Origin: Spinacia oleracea
Lineage: Eukaryota; Streptophyta; Magnoliopsida; Caryophyllales; Amaranthaceae
Reading direction: 5' to 3'
DNA: 64,000 nt
NCBI RefSeq assembly: GCF_020520425.1
Contig: NC_079491.1
Span: forward strand, 33,099,449 to 33,163,448
A model generated the notes under the pieces. That model searched no databases. It was not told where the DNA came from and saw only the letters and a list, made by a program, of their open reading frames with translations. A program made the position numbers and the translations under genes. Of the stretch, positions 1 to 14,100 are shown in pieces; the first letter of the stretch is position 1; each line of letters opens with the position of its first letter.

Positions 1-864
1 TAACTGTCACCTAATGTCCTGATGTAACAGACCAACAGCGATATACTAGACAATACGATACTTCTACGCATAGTACTTGTGCGTTCAAGCTTTTCAACAT
101 TAGTGGACAACTATTGTAAAAAGTAATGCAAATCAATGATATTACCCACACAATTTATAATATGTTGACAGATTTGGTATCCTTTTAACTTAAACTCAGG
201 TGTCGTCTTTCTTGTTTGCAGCAATAAATTGGCCCTAAGATTCTTTGATTACTTCCAAGCATGTCTACTAACTTATTACTCCATAATAAGTTAGTAGACA
301 TGCTTGGTTAATTTAAACTAACAAATCACATGTGCCAAGATATCACTTGTGCCACAATATTCGTGTTTTTAAGTTCTTATCTACTAAGCAACTATAGCAA
401 CTGAAATGCAACAACCCAAATAAGGTTGCAAAACATACAAAATCAGCTCTCCGATTAGCAAAGCTTGTAGCACCACTACACACTCATAATCAACTGATCT
501 AATTACAGTCATCAATAGAAAGACATTTTAATTCCTTAATTTTACGCGAAAGCACCATTTGTAAGTGTAACCTTGCTGACAGACAGTATACCAGATAGAT
601 GCTCAGAAAACAGAAATTACTCAAGTTTGATCGAGGAGCCTAACAGAAAGCATAACCAGCCAGGAAAGGTGCTAGAGAGAAAAGCTCGAGCTAAGACACC
701 TAATAGAACATCATATTATTAATGGAATGTATACTTTTAATTTGTTAGGAAAACAAAGCAGAAGAGCTAAAACTTTGTCTGCGATTCTTCCTGTTGTTGG
801 AGAGTTGCAGGATTTGAAGGCGGGAATGAGAATTCAGTGCTTATCTTTCAAAGCAGGGTTACAT

Positions 865-933
865 TCTCATGGTTATGTTCTTGCTGGTCTCATGGTTATG
901 TTCTTGCTGGTCTCATGGTTATGTTCTTACGGG
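865..933. repeat. 23-bp tandem repeat, three copies
   Basis: Copies start at 865, 888 and 911. The first two are identical and the third differs in its last few bases. The unit begins TCTCATGGTTATG. A minisatellite of no evident function. Confidence 0.85.
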
Positions 934-1057
934 TCTTGTGCATAAAAGAAAAGTTGCAAATTTAAGCTAAAATTTTATGAATAACTCGGCTAGTGCAAAT
1001 TACAAATGTGCAGATGAATTATTATTATTGATGATTTTGTAAAAGCAGTGAAATTAC

Positions 1058-1167
1058 CATATATCGATGATTTTGTAAAAGCATTGAAATTTAAACAGCC
1101 ATTAAACAACAACATATATCGATGATTTTGTAAAAGCATTGAAATTTAAACAGCCATTAAACAACAA
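1058..1167. repeat. 55-bp tandem duplication
   Basis: Two direct copies with period 55 (starts 1058 and 1113), the unit beginning CATATATCGATGATTTTG. The two copies look identical, so the duplication is recent. A partial third copy precedes it at about 1028-1057. Confidence 0.85.
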
Positions 1168-1641
1168 CATCCAGCATCTATGTTACTCTATAAATAGAAC
1201 AATAAGCAGCAACATAAAACACTTAAGATCGATATACAACAAAAATGAATAAAAACAAAACCAATAGAAACTAAAAGTAATTAAAATACAACCACGAAAC
1301 TAGCTAGATATTAACCCTAAATTAAAACATAATAACAATATGCTGAATTCTTGTATAAATCTGTTAAATTGCCATAAAATTACTATGAGTGTGTAGAAAA
1401 GAAATAACAAACACAAAAATTCCGGCAACAAAAGTTTCAAACAAAACAAACAAACCTTCACGAATTTCTTGAGTGAATTGGGCGAATCTATCTGGAAAAC
1501 CAAAGAAGCTGTAGCTCTACAACCCACAACTCAGACAAATTTCTCCAGAAAAAAAAAAACTAATTCATAGAAACTTGAGATGGTTTTGTTTGGACAATTG
1601 TGAAGACCCCTTAACCTGAGATTTCCAGCTTTAAATATTAA

Positions 1642-1993
1642 GGCTTTATTTGGTTGGGAGGAATTGGAAGGAAAAGAAAAGAAAGGAAATATAAAATAAG
1701 GTTTCATGTATTTGGTACAAATAATTATATGGGAAGTGGAAGGAAATGAAGGGAATTGAAAGGAAAGCTCCTTTATAAAATTTTCATTTTCCCTTCCTCC
1801 CAAAATTGGAGGAATTTGGAAGGAAAGAGAAAATTGAAAGCTGTCATTTATATTTCCTTTCTTTTCCCTTCTTTTCTTTCCCTTAAACCAAAAACAGGAA
1901 AATAAAATCTCTTTCTCTTCCCTTCTTTTCCTTTCTTTTCCCTTTCTTTCTTTTCTCTTCCTTTCCTTTACTAATAATGAACCAAATAGAGCC
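1642..1993. mobile_element. Tourist-like MITE (PIF/Harbinger type)
   Basis: The left end GGCTTTATTTGGTT is the imperfect inverted repeat of the right end AACCAAATAGAGCC (read on the other strand, GGCTCTATTTGG). Both ends are flanked by TAA (1639-1641 and 1994-1996), the target duplication typical of PIF/Harbinger elements. The 352-bp interior is purine-rich on the left (GGAAGGAAA runs) and pyrimidine-rich on the right, so it could fold into a long hairpin. It has no coding capacity. Confidence 0.75.
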
Positions 1994-1996
1994 TAA

Positions 1997-3050
1997 GAGG
2001 AATAAGAGGATTGCTACAGATTTTGAACAAATTTGAGGGGTTTTGCTTTAGGTAACAGATTGAAGACGAAGTATAGGGGATTATGAGAGCTTGAGATTTT
2101 AAGTAGGAACGTTTCTAATGAAACTAAGCAGTTGATTTTGGGGGTGTAGGTTGAGTCGGTTGTTTGAGGGATCTGATAATCGTGGAGTAGGGTGTGGGAG
2201 CAGGGATAAGAGAATTAGGCGGGATATTTTGGGCGAAATATTTGGGAAAAAATTTCCTTTGCGGGCTTACAAACACGTGGGTTCCACTTTTATTTAATTT
2301 TTAATTTTTTTTTTGTAAATAGCGACGCTTTAGTACGTCGTAATATGTTGCGACTCTGTAAAGAGTCGTAATATGTTGCGACTCTGTAAAGAGTCGCAAT
2401 TTGCAAAGTAATATTCGCGGTCCGAAATCTCTTGCGACCCTTTGTTACACCGTCGCAATTAATCCGTCTAAATATGTACCATTTTCTTGTAACACATGCA
2501 CATAGAAATTAACTTCTTATGCTAGCAATTAACTACTAATGCACATATAATTCTATTCTATATGCCCTTTCCTATATTACCCATCTCTCTTAATAAATCA
2601 AAATAAGTAAAACATTGAAACACTTGAGGGATAAAACAAAAACGATTAATAAGAAAAGAAATTTTTATTAAACGAATAAACAATAAACAAATAAATAGAT
2701 TTTTTTTTTTTTTTTTTAATACGGTACAATAGCAGGAGGTTTTTTTTTGAAATTCGAATATATTTATTTTAAATTCGAAAAAGAAAAACAAAAAGGTACT
2801 TAATTCACATAAACAAAAAAAATTTGAATAAATAAGTTAATTTCTAACCTAAATACTAAATATTAATATACTTTCAAACAAAATAAAATGAATTTGGTCC
2901 CCCAAAAAAAGTACGCATTTTTTAATGATATAATAAGTAAGAGCTCAATTCTAGCAAATTCGTTTTAGAAAATTAGCTAGTTTAGGCGCCTAAAAATTTA
3001 AAAAGTAGACACGAAAAGTCAATAAAACCTATAGCTCAAAAATACCACTT
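1997..3050. other. Intergenic, no gene seen
   Basis: AT-rich sequence with a poly(T) run at about 2701-2719 and a GC-richer patch at 2210-2460 containing a duplicated TTGCGACTC motif. No coding sequence recognised. Confidence 0.5.
2341..2396. repeat. 28-bp tandem duplication with GACTC...GAGTC arms
   Basis: Two identical 28-bp units (2341-2368, 2369-2396). Each contains GCGACTCTGTAAAGAGTCG, a hairpin with a GCGACTCT/AGAGTCG stem. Related GCGAC/GTCGC words continue to about 2456. It is probably the end of a decayed DNA transposon, but no second terminus was found. Confidence 0.7.
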
Positions 3051-3965
3051 TGTATCACCCCGACAATTCTCCTTTTTCTAAAATAACCCTTTTTATAAAT
3101 ATAACTATAGAGAATTATCAAAGTATTATCGCCCGTGTGAAAACGTAACGGCTTATTCAGAATTTTGCAGCGGAAAACATAAAACTAACTTTAGGTTTAT
3201 AAATAATCGATTACAGATTTAATCCCAAAACCAATCAACGAAAATAAGGAAATGTAAATAGTACGACAAGTTTAAAGTCCAAATTAACAAAACTCAAATC
3301 ACATAGCAAGACAAAATAAATACAAGCTCTCTAATCTCGATCCCAATGATGCATCATCTTCAAACCTGTAGATGGACAATGCTTATTGATCCTTAGAGAC
3401 TGCTCACCAAAATGGGTCATCACATGATCAATAAGGCATAGCCATGATCAACACACACAAACAAACCACGTAATCAGCAAAGCTGAGTACTACATACTAA
3501 ATCAATAATAACCCTAACATGATTCTATTAACCGAACAATCCTAACATGATACTAATAAAACATAAGTAAGGGCAGACAAAACATGTTAATTTGACGACC
3601 ATACTTGACTAGACTAGGCTAGACTGGACTAGACTTTTATAACAATAATATTATTTTAAATTGAAATAGTCAATGGACCGAGTTGTCTAGCTAGAAGCTT
3701 CACTAAGGAAGACGAGGTACGGGCGCGACTCCGTAAACTCAGTGACCTGCGATATCGAGGAACTTTTGAATAAAAATAGGACACGTTGATCAATCCGGTT
3801 CCAGAAAAGGCCATGGGCTACCACCATGAACCCCAACTCCTGTTTGTCCGTCACTTCAGACGTGCACAGTCTAAAGCTATTGCTACTCAGTTTCACTTTA
3901 CATGATTTACATATTAAAACTCTGTTGTGACTCAACAATCAAATAAGGCATACAATCAACAATTA
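3051..3965 (+). mobile_element. LTR-like fragment (Ty3/Gypsy chromovirus style), tentative
   Basis: Starts TGTATCACCCCGACAATTC, which resembles the TGTAACACCCC start common to plant Tekay-type LTRs. It holds no coding sequence. A stretch at about 3115-3180 (GCAGCGGAA-type words) is similar in layout to one at about 54420-54545 inside the right-hand Copia element. No clear right terminus or target duplication was found, so a solo LTR is an inference. A short minus frame at 3687-3938 matches nothing known. Confidence 0.35.
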
Positions 3966-4009
3966 TTCACAATTGTTTTTATCTTGGAATTAAGTAGGGG
4001 TAAAAGTTT

Positions 4010-4180
4010 GGTAGTAAAAAACCGAAATCCAAACCAAACCGAACCGAATTAGCTATTCGGTTTGGTTTTTTTTCTAATTCAGTTCGGTTTGGATTAAGAA
4101 TTTTAAAATTTTGGTTTTTCGGTTTGGATTGGACTATAAATTTTGAAACCGAAATAACCGAACTAAACCGAAGTATACAA
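4010..4180. repeat. AACCGAA/TTCGGTT low-complexity repeat
   Basis: Dense degenerate repetition of AACCGAA and its complement TTCGGTT, a low-complexity type widespread in plant genomes. The frame running through it has no protein meaning. Confidence 0.75.
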
Positions 4181-4614
4181 ATATCCAAAAAAAACAAGGC
4201 CCAAACTTGAATTAAACTAGCTCAGCCCCCAAATAAAAAGAATCTTAGAAACCCTAAACCTAATTTCCCACTCTCATTTCGTTGCCCCTTCCCTTTCTCT
4301 CTCATCTCACATCCCGTATCTTCCTTTCTCTCTCTTGACGAAAAAGAAGAAAAAGAAGTATGCGTCCAAATGTGAAGAGAACATATACAAGTTCATCTCA
4401 TTTGTTTTCTCTATGTTCGGGAAATTAGATAAAGAGGATTTGGGCACGCTTTCACTTTTCAAGTCTCTCTCTCTATTAGTTAACAACTAGTATAGTACCC
4501 GTGCGATGCACGATTTATGATATGAATATTAGATTTGCATATCTAAACTTTTACTAAATTATAGCTATAAACAATTATCATCAAAATAGAGCTTATAGAT
4601 AATCTTCTTATTAA

Positions 4615-6245
<1,631 letters not shown>

Positions 6246-8060
6246 TCTACTATACAGTCTTCTACAATTTCAGTGTCTTATTAGAATAATTGACTAAATA
6301 AACAAAACATTATAATATGTACTCTCTCCGTCAAAATTTAATTATTGCAATAGTCTTTTCACGGAGTTTCATGCGATAAGTTATTGTAAGCTTGTATATT
6401 ATTCCTTTATAGAAAAATAGGTATGCTGGGAGATAATGGATTTTTTTTTAATACGGAGTAGAACCCAAGTATAATAGAGGCGAATCAAAGAGCAACATAG
6501 CTCCACATCGATTTCCCATTACAAAATTGAACGCAAAGATTTTTCATTAGATTACAATGTAAAATAAAGAAAATATATTATCCATCAAATGATCAAAGAC
6601 AAAGAAACTAATAATATAAAATGAAACTATAAAAATTTTAAAATTGTTTTTCATTTAAAAGATTAAGGAACTATTAAATAAAAGGATAAGTAAATTATAA
6701 ATTCGAGAAAGAAAGGATACAAAGTTATTAAACAAATTCTTGTTTTCAATAATTATGTTTTACGTACACAACCTTGATAAATCCTACTTCGAACATTAAA
6801 GCAGAAGTAAATATTCGTTATACATATCCATAGTCAATATAAGCACATATTTTAAATAAAAATTGACAATACATACAATTAGTCATCGGTAAATTTAAGT
6901 TAAATATTTTAATACATGCTAAGAGTTGTTAAAATATTTTAAATAAAAATATGTTTTAGACAACCTTGTTAAAGTATTTTTATTTTTATTTTAAACAGAT
7001 TATTGTCATATTGTAAAAATTGTGATATATTGATATTGAAGTAGATTCTTAGTATAATTTTGATGAATACGCAGTATATTTCAACAATTAGCCATTATCG
7101 ATCAATTGTTAGCATTTTTTAATATTATAACTCGGAAATAATGCATTTGTCATCAATTAGCCATTATCGATCAACTGTTGGCATTTTTTCAAAACAATCT
7201 CATACTTCATTCTAATACCACTTATTATTAGTATATTATGAGTAAGAATTCATAGAATATGTTATTAGTATATCCGAAGTCCAAACATAAGAGATTAAGG
7301 TTGATGAATCATTAACGTTGTTGAAAATCATAATTTTGAATAAAGCATAATATATAATACAAGTTGGGGGCAGATGTCTAACATCGATACGGCTAAGTAA
7401 TATTTGAACAAATTATTCTCTCTTATTTGAATAATGAATTATACTGGTATGTTATTATTTCATTATTAATTTTTTATATAGGAATTTTGAATAATAATAC
7501 TACGTGGAAGTTCGTACTATACTTAGGTGTAATAAAATTAAAATAAATATTATGAATCTTCGCATATGAAACTTATTGCGATAAGATTAAATATTAGGCG
7601 TTAGAAAAATTAAATTAATAATAAAAAGTAGGGATACATATCATTGTTGTAGTTAGTGTTCTGACAAAAAGTATGTATATATAGATAGATATTTATAGTA
7701 GATATAGATATATAGATTTACATGATATTGAAAATTTTCTATATAAGTTAGTAAAAATATTGATGAATTAATCTTTAATTCTTTATAGATTTTTCCATTT
7801 TAGTAATTGTTACCAGAAAATTCATTAAGTTAAATATGACAAAACATTATTTATTTATTAATTTATATTAAAAGAGAGGTCAATCAATGAGTGACATTTG
7901 TCATCACCACATTGATTTTCCCTCTTTTAGTATAATATGTAGATAGATGCTAAAAGTGGCGCATTTATCTTTCAAAGATTGAGTTTTTGCATTGCAAGGG
8001 GTAGAAGCACAACTTGTTTATAGACTCCTATCCAATTAAAATCTTTACACGTTTCTAGTT

Positions 8061-8079
8061 AATAATAATAATAATAATA

Positions 8080-8166
<87 letters not shown>
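8061..8166. repeat. (AAT)n microsatellite
   Basis: About 106 bp of AAT trinucleotides with one TAG interruption near 8092. Confidence 0.95.
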
Positions 8167-8167
<1 letters not shown>

Positions 8168-9283
8168 GTTAACTATTTTTTTGTAGTTTGATTGACTTTG
8201 TTAGCATTTCATATAATAATATTAATAAGTCAAGTTGAATTGAAAATAATAGTAATAATAATAATACATTGTTATTAATATGATATTATCTGATATGATT
8301 CGAACTTAACTTTTCTAATATAATCTGATAAGAAATATAATAAGGTTTTAAAACAAGTTGAACTAATATAGCCTAAATTTGGGATAATTTCAGTTGAATA
8401 AGACGGATAAGTAAAGCTAAAGTTACTCATATTAAATTCATTTCAAGTCAATTCAATCTACTTTGTGTTCTTTACATTTTAAAAAATGTAACTTTTTATT
8501 TGTTTGTCTAGGTAATAAATCATTCATTTGTAATGGTTATGTTGACTGTTGAGTGAAAATTAAGATCAATTATTTGAGAACTTCAGACATTTCAAATCAA
8601 TTTCAATCAACCTTAGTTCAACTCAAGTCAATTAAGTTCGGGAAAACTTTACGAGTTCTAATTATCAGGAACAAATTCGGGTCAGCTTTGCGAGTTCTAA
8701 TTGCCTAAATACAAGTTGAAGTGAGAACGAGTATTAGTTAATGGCAACTTTGCGAAAAACAACCTTTTATAACCACTTTTTTGCAAAAGACAACTTTTTA
8801 TAATTTTTAAAAATAATTATAAAAGGTCTATCTCTTGCAAATTTGCCTTAGTTAATTAACCTTTTAAACTTTGGAAAATTCTTAAAACGAAAAGCGTAGG
8901 ACAGCACAAGTACAATGAAGTAATCAACAATTCGAACATTGACCCCAAACACTTTGAGTTGAAATATTCAACATTGCCCCCAAAAAACTTACTGCCAAAA
9001 TATGATTTTATACTGGACTGCCCCAAAAATTTACATCACATACCGCATTTCCCATCCTGAAACGCCTAAAAAACCCCGATTTTTCAAAAGAGAAAAAAAA
9101 ACAAACAAACAAAAAACACAAAAAGAAGATAAAATAAGAAAATTTACCATATTTAATCTAATCCCATTATCTAATCTAAACGACTAAACCCCTAACCCTA
9201 AAAATTACAAGCTTAATAATAGAGATACAACTCAAATTACACTTCCTCTCCTTCTAATACTAATACTAATTACTACTCCGTAG
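8167..9283. other. Intergenic, 3' flank of the TCP gene
   Basis: AT-rich and without a recognised gene. The right part (about 9150-9283) should contain the 3'UTR of the minus-strand TCP gene. Two similar sentence-like repeats (CAAATTCGGGTCAGCTTTGCGAGTTCTAATT, split by a gap) occur near 8637 and 8670. Confidence 0.5.
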
Positions 9284-9976
9284 TTAATTTTGATCCTCTT
9301 CTTTAGCAATAGCAAAATCAGCAGGATCGCCTTGTTCTTCATCTTGGTCTTGCCCTTCATGTTGCTGCCGCATTCGCAGCTCCCCGTCATCGGGCTGCAG
9401 CAACAGAGCGGTGAACGACGGAATGTGACGATATCCGAACTCTAATCCCACGGTTTGTGACGGGAAATGCCACCCGTTATCGATTGACAGAGGCAAGGCA
9501 GCTATTGCAGGAGTCGAAGACGATTTTGCCGGAGAAGTGAAATCAGCCACGGCAGGGACAGTACCAGTACCGGTGGCTCGGATAATGGATGGTTCTGCAT
9601 GACGGAGTAGCCACTCGATTGTCTGCCCGTCTGTACGGTGCCCAAGTTCGCGAGTAAGCTGGAAAATTCGAGCGGCGCAGAGAGGTGGCATGCGAACGCG
9701 GCGGCCTCGGCCGTTAACCTTGGTGTGGCGGTCTTTGGTTGATGAAACCCGGCGGCGCGAAACTGCGAGTTTTGTAGTGGTTGAAGCGGTTGTAGTGGTG
9801 GATTTAGCGGCGGAAGAGGTTATTGACATGGGAGGAAAGGGGAGAGAGAAAGACAAGGGTAGAGATGGTTGTGATTCAGGTGACTCGAATTGAGGTTGGT
9901 CGGAGGTGGATAGGTGATTGCTGAGGATTGTTGTTTCGGAACCCATGGTTACCTTGGGCGGTTCGTGGTGGTTCAT
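9284..9976 (-). CDS. Class I TCP transcription factor (TCP7/TCP11/TCP21-like)
   Basis: Single-exon 230-residue nuclear DNA-binding protein. Residues 79-137 form a TCP domain: basic region [17 protein letters not shown] (81-97), helix [13 protein letters not shown] (100-111), loop GHRTDGQ, helix [16 protein letters not shown] (119-132), followed by [10 protein letters not shown]. The short basic region is that of class I (PCF) proteins, which bind GTGGGNCC-type sites as dimers and control cell proliferation and growth genes. Most relatives have IAATGTGT where this has IRATGTGT. The N-terminus is Ser/Pro/Thr-rich; the C-terminus is acidic and Gln-rich and probably disordered. A second Met at residue 11 is an alternative start, but the first Met keeps the longest frame. 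A TATA-like element lies about 120 bp upstream. The minus frame is intact, with no neighbours in an operon sense. Which Arabidopsis TCP is the true orthologue is unclear. Confidence 0.95.
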   Translation of the reverse strand: MNHHEPPKVTMGSETTILSNHLSTSDQPQFESPESQPSLPLSFSLPFPPMSITSSAAKSTTTTASTTTKLAVSRRRVSSTKDRHTKVNGRGRRVRMPPLCAARIFQLTRELGHRTDGQTIEWLLRHAEPSIIRATGTGTVPAVADFTSPAKSSSTPAIAALPLSIDNGWHFPSQTVGLEFGYRHIPSFTALLLQPDDGELRMRQQHEGQDQDEEQGDPADFAIAKEEDQN

Positions 9977-10094
9977 GCGGCGGAGGAGAGAGAGGGAAAT
10001 TGGGGGTTAGGGTTTTATTTCCTGGATAGTGAAAAAAATTGGGGGATTCTGATGACCCCACAAAAGGATGAGAGGTGGAGAGAGAAATTAGGTA

Positions 10095-10104
10095 ATTATA
10101 AATA
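10095..10104 (-). promoter_or_regulatory. TATA box of the TCP gene
   Basis: TATTTATAAT on the minus strand, about 120 bp before the first Met. That would give a 5'UTR of roughly 90 nt, which contains an AAACCCTAA telo-box-like word near 10005-10015. Confidence 0.5.
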
Positions 10105-10152
10105 CTTGTACGAGTACTATGCTGGTCGGAGACTCGGAGGGGTTTTCTTAGA

Positions 10153-10185
10153 GTGGGCCCACATTGAAAGGATGATTGGGTCCAC
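10153..10185. promoter_or_regulatory. Paired TCP-type binding sites upstream of the TCP gene
   Basis: GTGGGCCCAC at 10153-10162 is a perfect palindrome containing the class I TCP consensus GTGGGNCC on both strands. GGGTCCAC at 10178-10185 is GTGGACCC on the minus strand, matching the class II consensus GTGGNCCC. Both sit 50-90 bp upstream of the TATA-like element. Autoregulation by TCP proteins is an inference. Confidence 0.45.
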
Positions 10186-10199
10186 AAGATTATATAATA

Positions 10200-11146
10200 T
10201 TATAATGTCATGTCTCTGTAACTATGGATACACAGAAGTGAGTACCTTTCAAAATTCATTCATTCATTCAAAGTTTCAAACAAACAGCTGGGTTGCAAAT
10301 GTAATCACACTTTCACTGTTTCCTTGATTTTCAAAAGCAAAGAAAAAAGGGTAACTTTAGGAAATGACTACGAAAGAGGGATTTTATTATTGAAAAATCA
10401 TATAATAGTTGACTAAATTTTAGTAGATTTGACTATATTCATAGAAAGTATTTTGCACATTCTCCATTTGTTATTAGTTGCAAAGTGTAGTGTTTAGTTA
10501 GTAATAAAGACTACGTATTAACATACTCCAATAAAAATGTCATCAAAATAACATACAAATTAAATTCAGATAAGTTTGATGCAATGTAAATAATACGAGT
10601 ATTTCTTTAATGGTCATAGTAAACGGTTGAATTAGAACATGAAAGAGTATGATGAAGTGAAGATAAAAGTTTGTATGTAACAAGAGTAATACGGACTACT
10701 CCGTAGTTGCTAAACCTCTCAAAACTGCAACCTGCTACGGTGCCTAATTAGCTCTCCAAACAACTACAGATGTATGTAGTAATCTCGTTCGTACAAGGCG
10801 GAGGAAATTGATCACTGATCACTGATCACTGATCAACCCCATCCCCAGCCGATATTACAACCAATTTACAATTTACACTCACAAGTCACTAATGAATCTT
10901 TAGTTCCTCATAATACAATACAATACAATACAATTCAAACAATAATTACTATTACACCCAATATACACAATTGATCTCTAATTTTCCTGAGAAAGGCAAC
11001 TCTTGCTTGTTTTTACACCATCCCAGAGTGAGAGGACACAGGTTAGGAGAAAGCACTTCCAATTGGCGAAACCCATGCACATCGACATCCACATGTAAGT
11101 TTACGACAAAAATAACTTGTTAGCAAAGGCTACTGCCAAATGCCCA
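10200..11146. other. Intergenic between TCP promoter and RLCK 3' end
   Basis: AT-rich, no gene recognised. The part from about 10980 to 11146 is likely the RLCK 3'UTR (minus). Short tandem repeats: four ATCACTG units at 10809-10835 and four ATACA units near 10914-10932. Confidence 0.5.
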
Positions 11147-14100
11147 TCAAACTGTCCTCCTAAGGGCGTGTCTCCACAAACGGGCAAACCAATTGTCCTC
11201 GTTACATTTTGACTCGGTATGTTCATCTTTCGAAGCTTCATCTGCAACTGGATTCATAATTTGTAGGGGAACCGCCAACTCAGCTGATGCCCCCATAATA
11301 TGATTCACCATATCTAGAACATCACTCATCTTTGGGCGTGATTTTGGTTGTCGAACTAGGCATCTGTTGGCAACTACTGAAAGCTTATGTATGGATTTTA
11401 GAGGATAGTTTCTACCAAGCCTTGGGTCCACAATCAATTCAAACTTTTTCAAGTCTGAAAGGTATGGTCTCACCCAGTCTATAAGTCTTTGCTCACTCTT
11501 TGGTCGGTTTTTGTCTATAGGACGACGTCCTGTTATAAGTTCATAAAGGAATACCCCATAACTCCATACATCATTCTTGCATGTCAGCCGTCCTGTTCTG
11601 ATGTACTCAGGAGCAGCGTATCCCAGTGTTCCTACAATCTGACATTAAACCAATTTTCATCAAAATATTGCTCCACCTCTCCTAGTTAACCCATTACAAT
11701 ATTGGGACTCATTAGCAAAATACTAATTCTCCAAAAAACAAAACATAGCGTCAGAATTTCACAGGAAATATGTGGGGAGATGAAATATCGACACGCCTGT
11801 CACTTATGGGGATCTTTTAGAGTTCCATTACCATGGACATTGACATTTCCTAGAAAATCACAAATAAGGTCATTACGATTACCACCAACCACCGTCAAAA
11901 AAAAAAAAAAAAGATTACCACCAACCAAACTGGCCGTAAGAACTACATCTAGCAAACACATATTGAAAGTACATATTTTGGATTCCCTGGAATTTAAACT
12001 ATTTTTTTTAAGGATACACCCTGCAATTAGAAATTGTCCTTTTCTATTAATTTTCTAAAACCATCTTTCCCCTTGTGGTTCAAATACATATATTCATATA
12101 GAAATTGTTTAAGTTGAATACAGAGTACATTGTTGTGACTAGCATCAGATAAAAAATGTATTGCCTCAGAGAAACTGATATTCTACCTGGTACGGATTGA
12201 TAAGAATAAATAGGAAAGATAAAAAAGATTGTATGTTAACACTTAGTATACACAAGGTCAGAAGGACATGCAGATTGGGGAAAGAATAATCCTAAGAATC
12301 CAGTTGCACATATTGACATGTTAATTTTTTTTTGAAAAAAATCAGAAAGTTTAAGAAATGAGTAGACAAAACATAAAAAGTCATACAACATACCGCAGTC
12401 GAGACATGTGTCAGTCCATCTGGAGGGCCCAACCTTGCAAGGCCAAAATCTGACAATTTTGCATTCCACTGCTCATCCAATAGTATGTTTGAGGATTTAA
12501 AGTCCCTAAAGATAATCTGTTGACAACAAATTGATTAGAGAATATATATTAACTGAAGATTGACTTAACATTAGCAACATATATACAAAAACAATAGAGG
12601 TTAACAATGGAGTTCTTTTGTCATATACAAGAGCCAAGCAAAAACCACTTCCCTAATATCAAATCTTTTGTTTGAAAAGATGTTGAACTAAGAGGAAAGA
12701 CTCTACTTTGACTACTAATAGTAACGGCAAATGGAATATACAGCTACCTGGAAATCCATCTCCTCATGAAGGTAGGTTAAACCACGAGCAGCATCCCTGG
12801 CTATTCTCAGTCTCATAGCCCACGGGAGAAGTGTCCGAGACCTAGAAGATAAATGATCCTCGACACTTCCGTTGGGCATGTATTCATATATTAGAAGCCG
12901 CTGAATGCCTCTCTCATCATCATCGGCACAATAACCCAATAACTTGACGAGGTTGGGATGCTCCACCACCCCTAAAACACTAACTTCTGTAACCCATTCT
13001 TTATGGCCCTGTAAAACAAACGTAACAGAAAATGAGCAACTATTTTATGTCAGAAGCTCAGAACATGAAATATAACATTACAGACACCCACCACGACCTT
13101 CGTCAGACACATGTAAACCATCTATCTATTGGTTTCTCCTGGCATACAAATAATATAAATACCGATTTTCTGACAAAGGCAAGTCTAATGCTACGTGCAA
13201 AGTTTTCCAGCAGGTATCAACGTAAAAATACAAGCATAAAGAGTAAAATAACTAAATATGTTTCAGGCATGTTCTTCCGAACTTTATTTCTCTGATTGAA
13301 CTAATTTAAGTCTAATTGTGCTGAAGTGAATGAAAACCCGTAGCTATTTCTGCTGGACAATACTGAAGTACTTTTGTTCTAAACTGAATTAAATTTATTT
13401 TTGTATGGTTAACGTATTTATGTTTAACTAAACTAAACTGAACAAATTTCTTTGTTTTAGACTCAACTAACCTTATTATTTGCGTTTTACTGAGCTGAAA
13501 CCTTTAATCTTAGGCAAAAAGAAGATACCTCCAAATTTTGAAAGTTTCAGATCATTTAGCAGGCCATCTTCGTGACTGCCAGCTCTGGAGAACCTTTCTA
13601 AGATGTATACTGACATTGGAAACAAATTGCTTCTTTTATTCTATTGGGAAACGCCTTTTTAACCTCAACAACAGGTTCGGATAAAATAAAAGGCTTCGGA
13701 TTCCCAAGGTTCAAGCCTTACATATTCTTCCCGCATACAATTAAAGGATATAGTTAAGAAGAAGAGAGAAGGAATGAACAAAATTCAGACTGCTAGAGAC
13801 TGTCCAAGATATCATACCTGTGCTACCACACCTCTCATAAACAAAATTCAGATTGTCCAATATCTTCTAGAAGCGGCACCAACGGTAATAAAACTATATC
13901 TCACCACAAGGAAAATTTCTCCCAACACCTGGTGAAGGAATTTATCTCCATTTAAAGAAATCATAGTATCACCTGGATACCAATTAGCAACAGCCTAACA
14001 TCAACGACAGGCAGAAAATTTTGGTATTGTTCACCGATTTAACTGCTTCCAGAAGGGCTTAAAACTGCTTCTACAACAACATAAAATGTTGCATGAGCCA

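Larger units (their letters stand above)
1..1641. other. No recognisable gene; AT-rich flank
   Basis: I see no protein family in this stretch. The only open frame of note (727-945, +) starts inside unique sequence but ends in a 23-bp tandem repeat and matches nothing I know. At 1440-1530 the minus strand has exon-like composition followed by a GT, and 2000-2250 reads like a 5' leader/promoter for a minus-strand transcript (short pyrimidine-rich tracts, GC-rich patch with GGGCGAAA). That would place a gene start here running toward position 1, but I cannot identify coding sequence. Confidence 0.4.

Noticed and set aside
727..945. 72-codon plus frame with a hydrophobic end
   Set aside because: The hydrophobic C-terminus is the translation of a 23-bp minisatellite; no splice or start context.
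6330..6466. Possible Stowaway element (ACTCTCTCCGTCAAAATTT ... TACGGAGTA)
   Set aside because: Only one convincing terminus; the right end matches for about 8 bp only.
9690..10327. Plus-strand frames at 9690-9893 and 9914-10327
   Set aside because: Antisense shadows of the TCP gene and its promoter; no domain.
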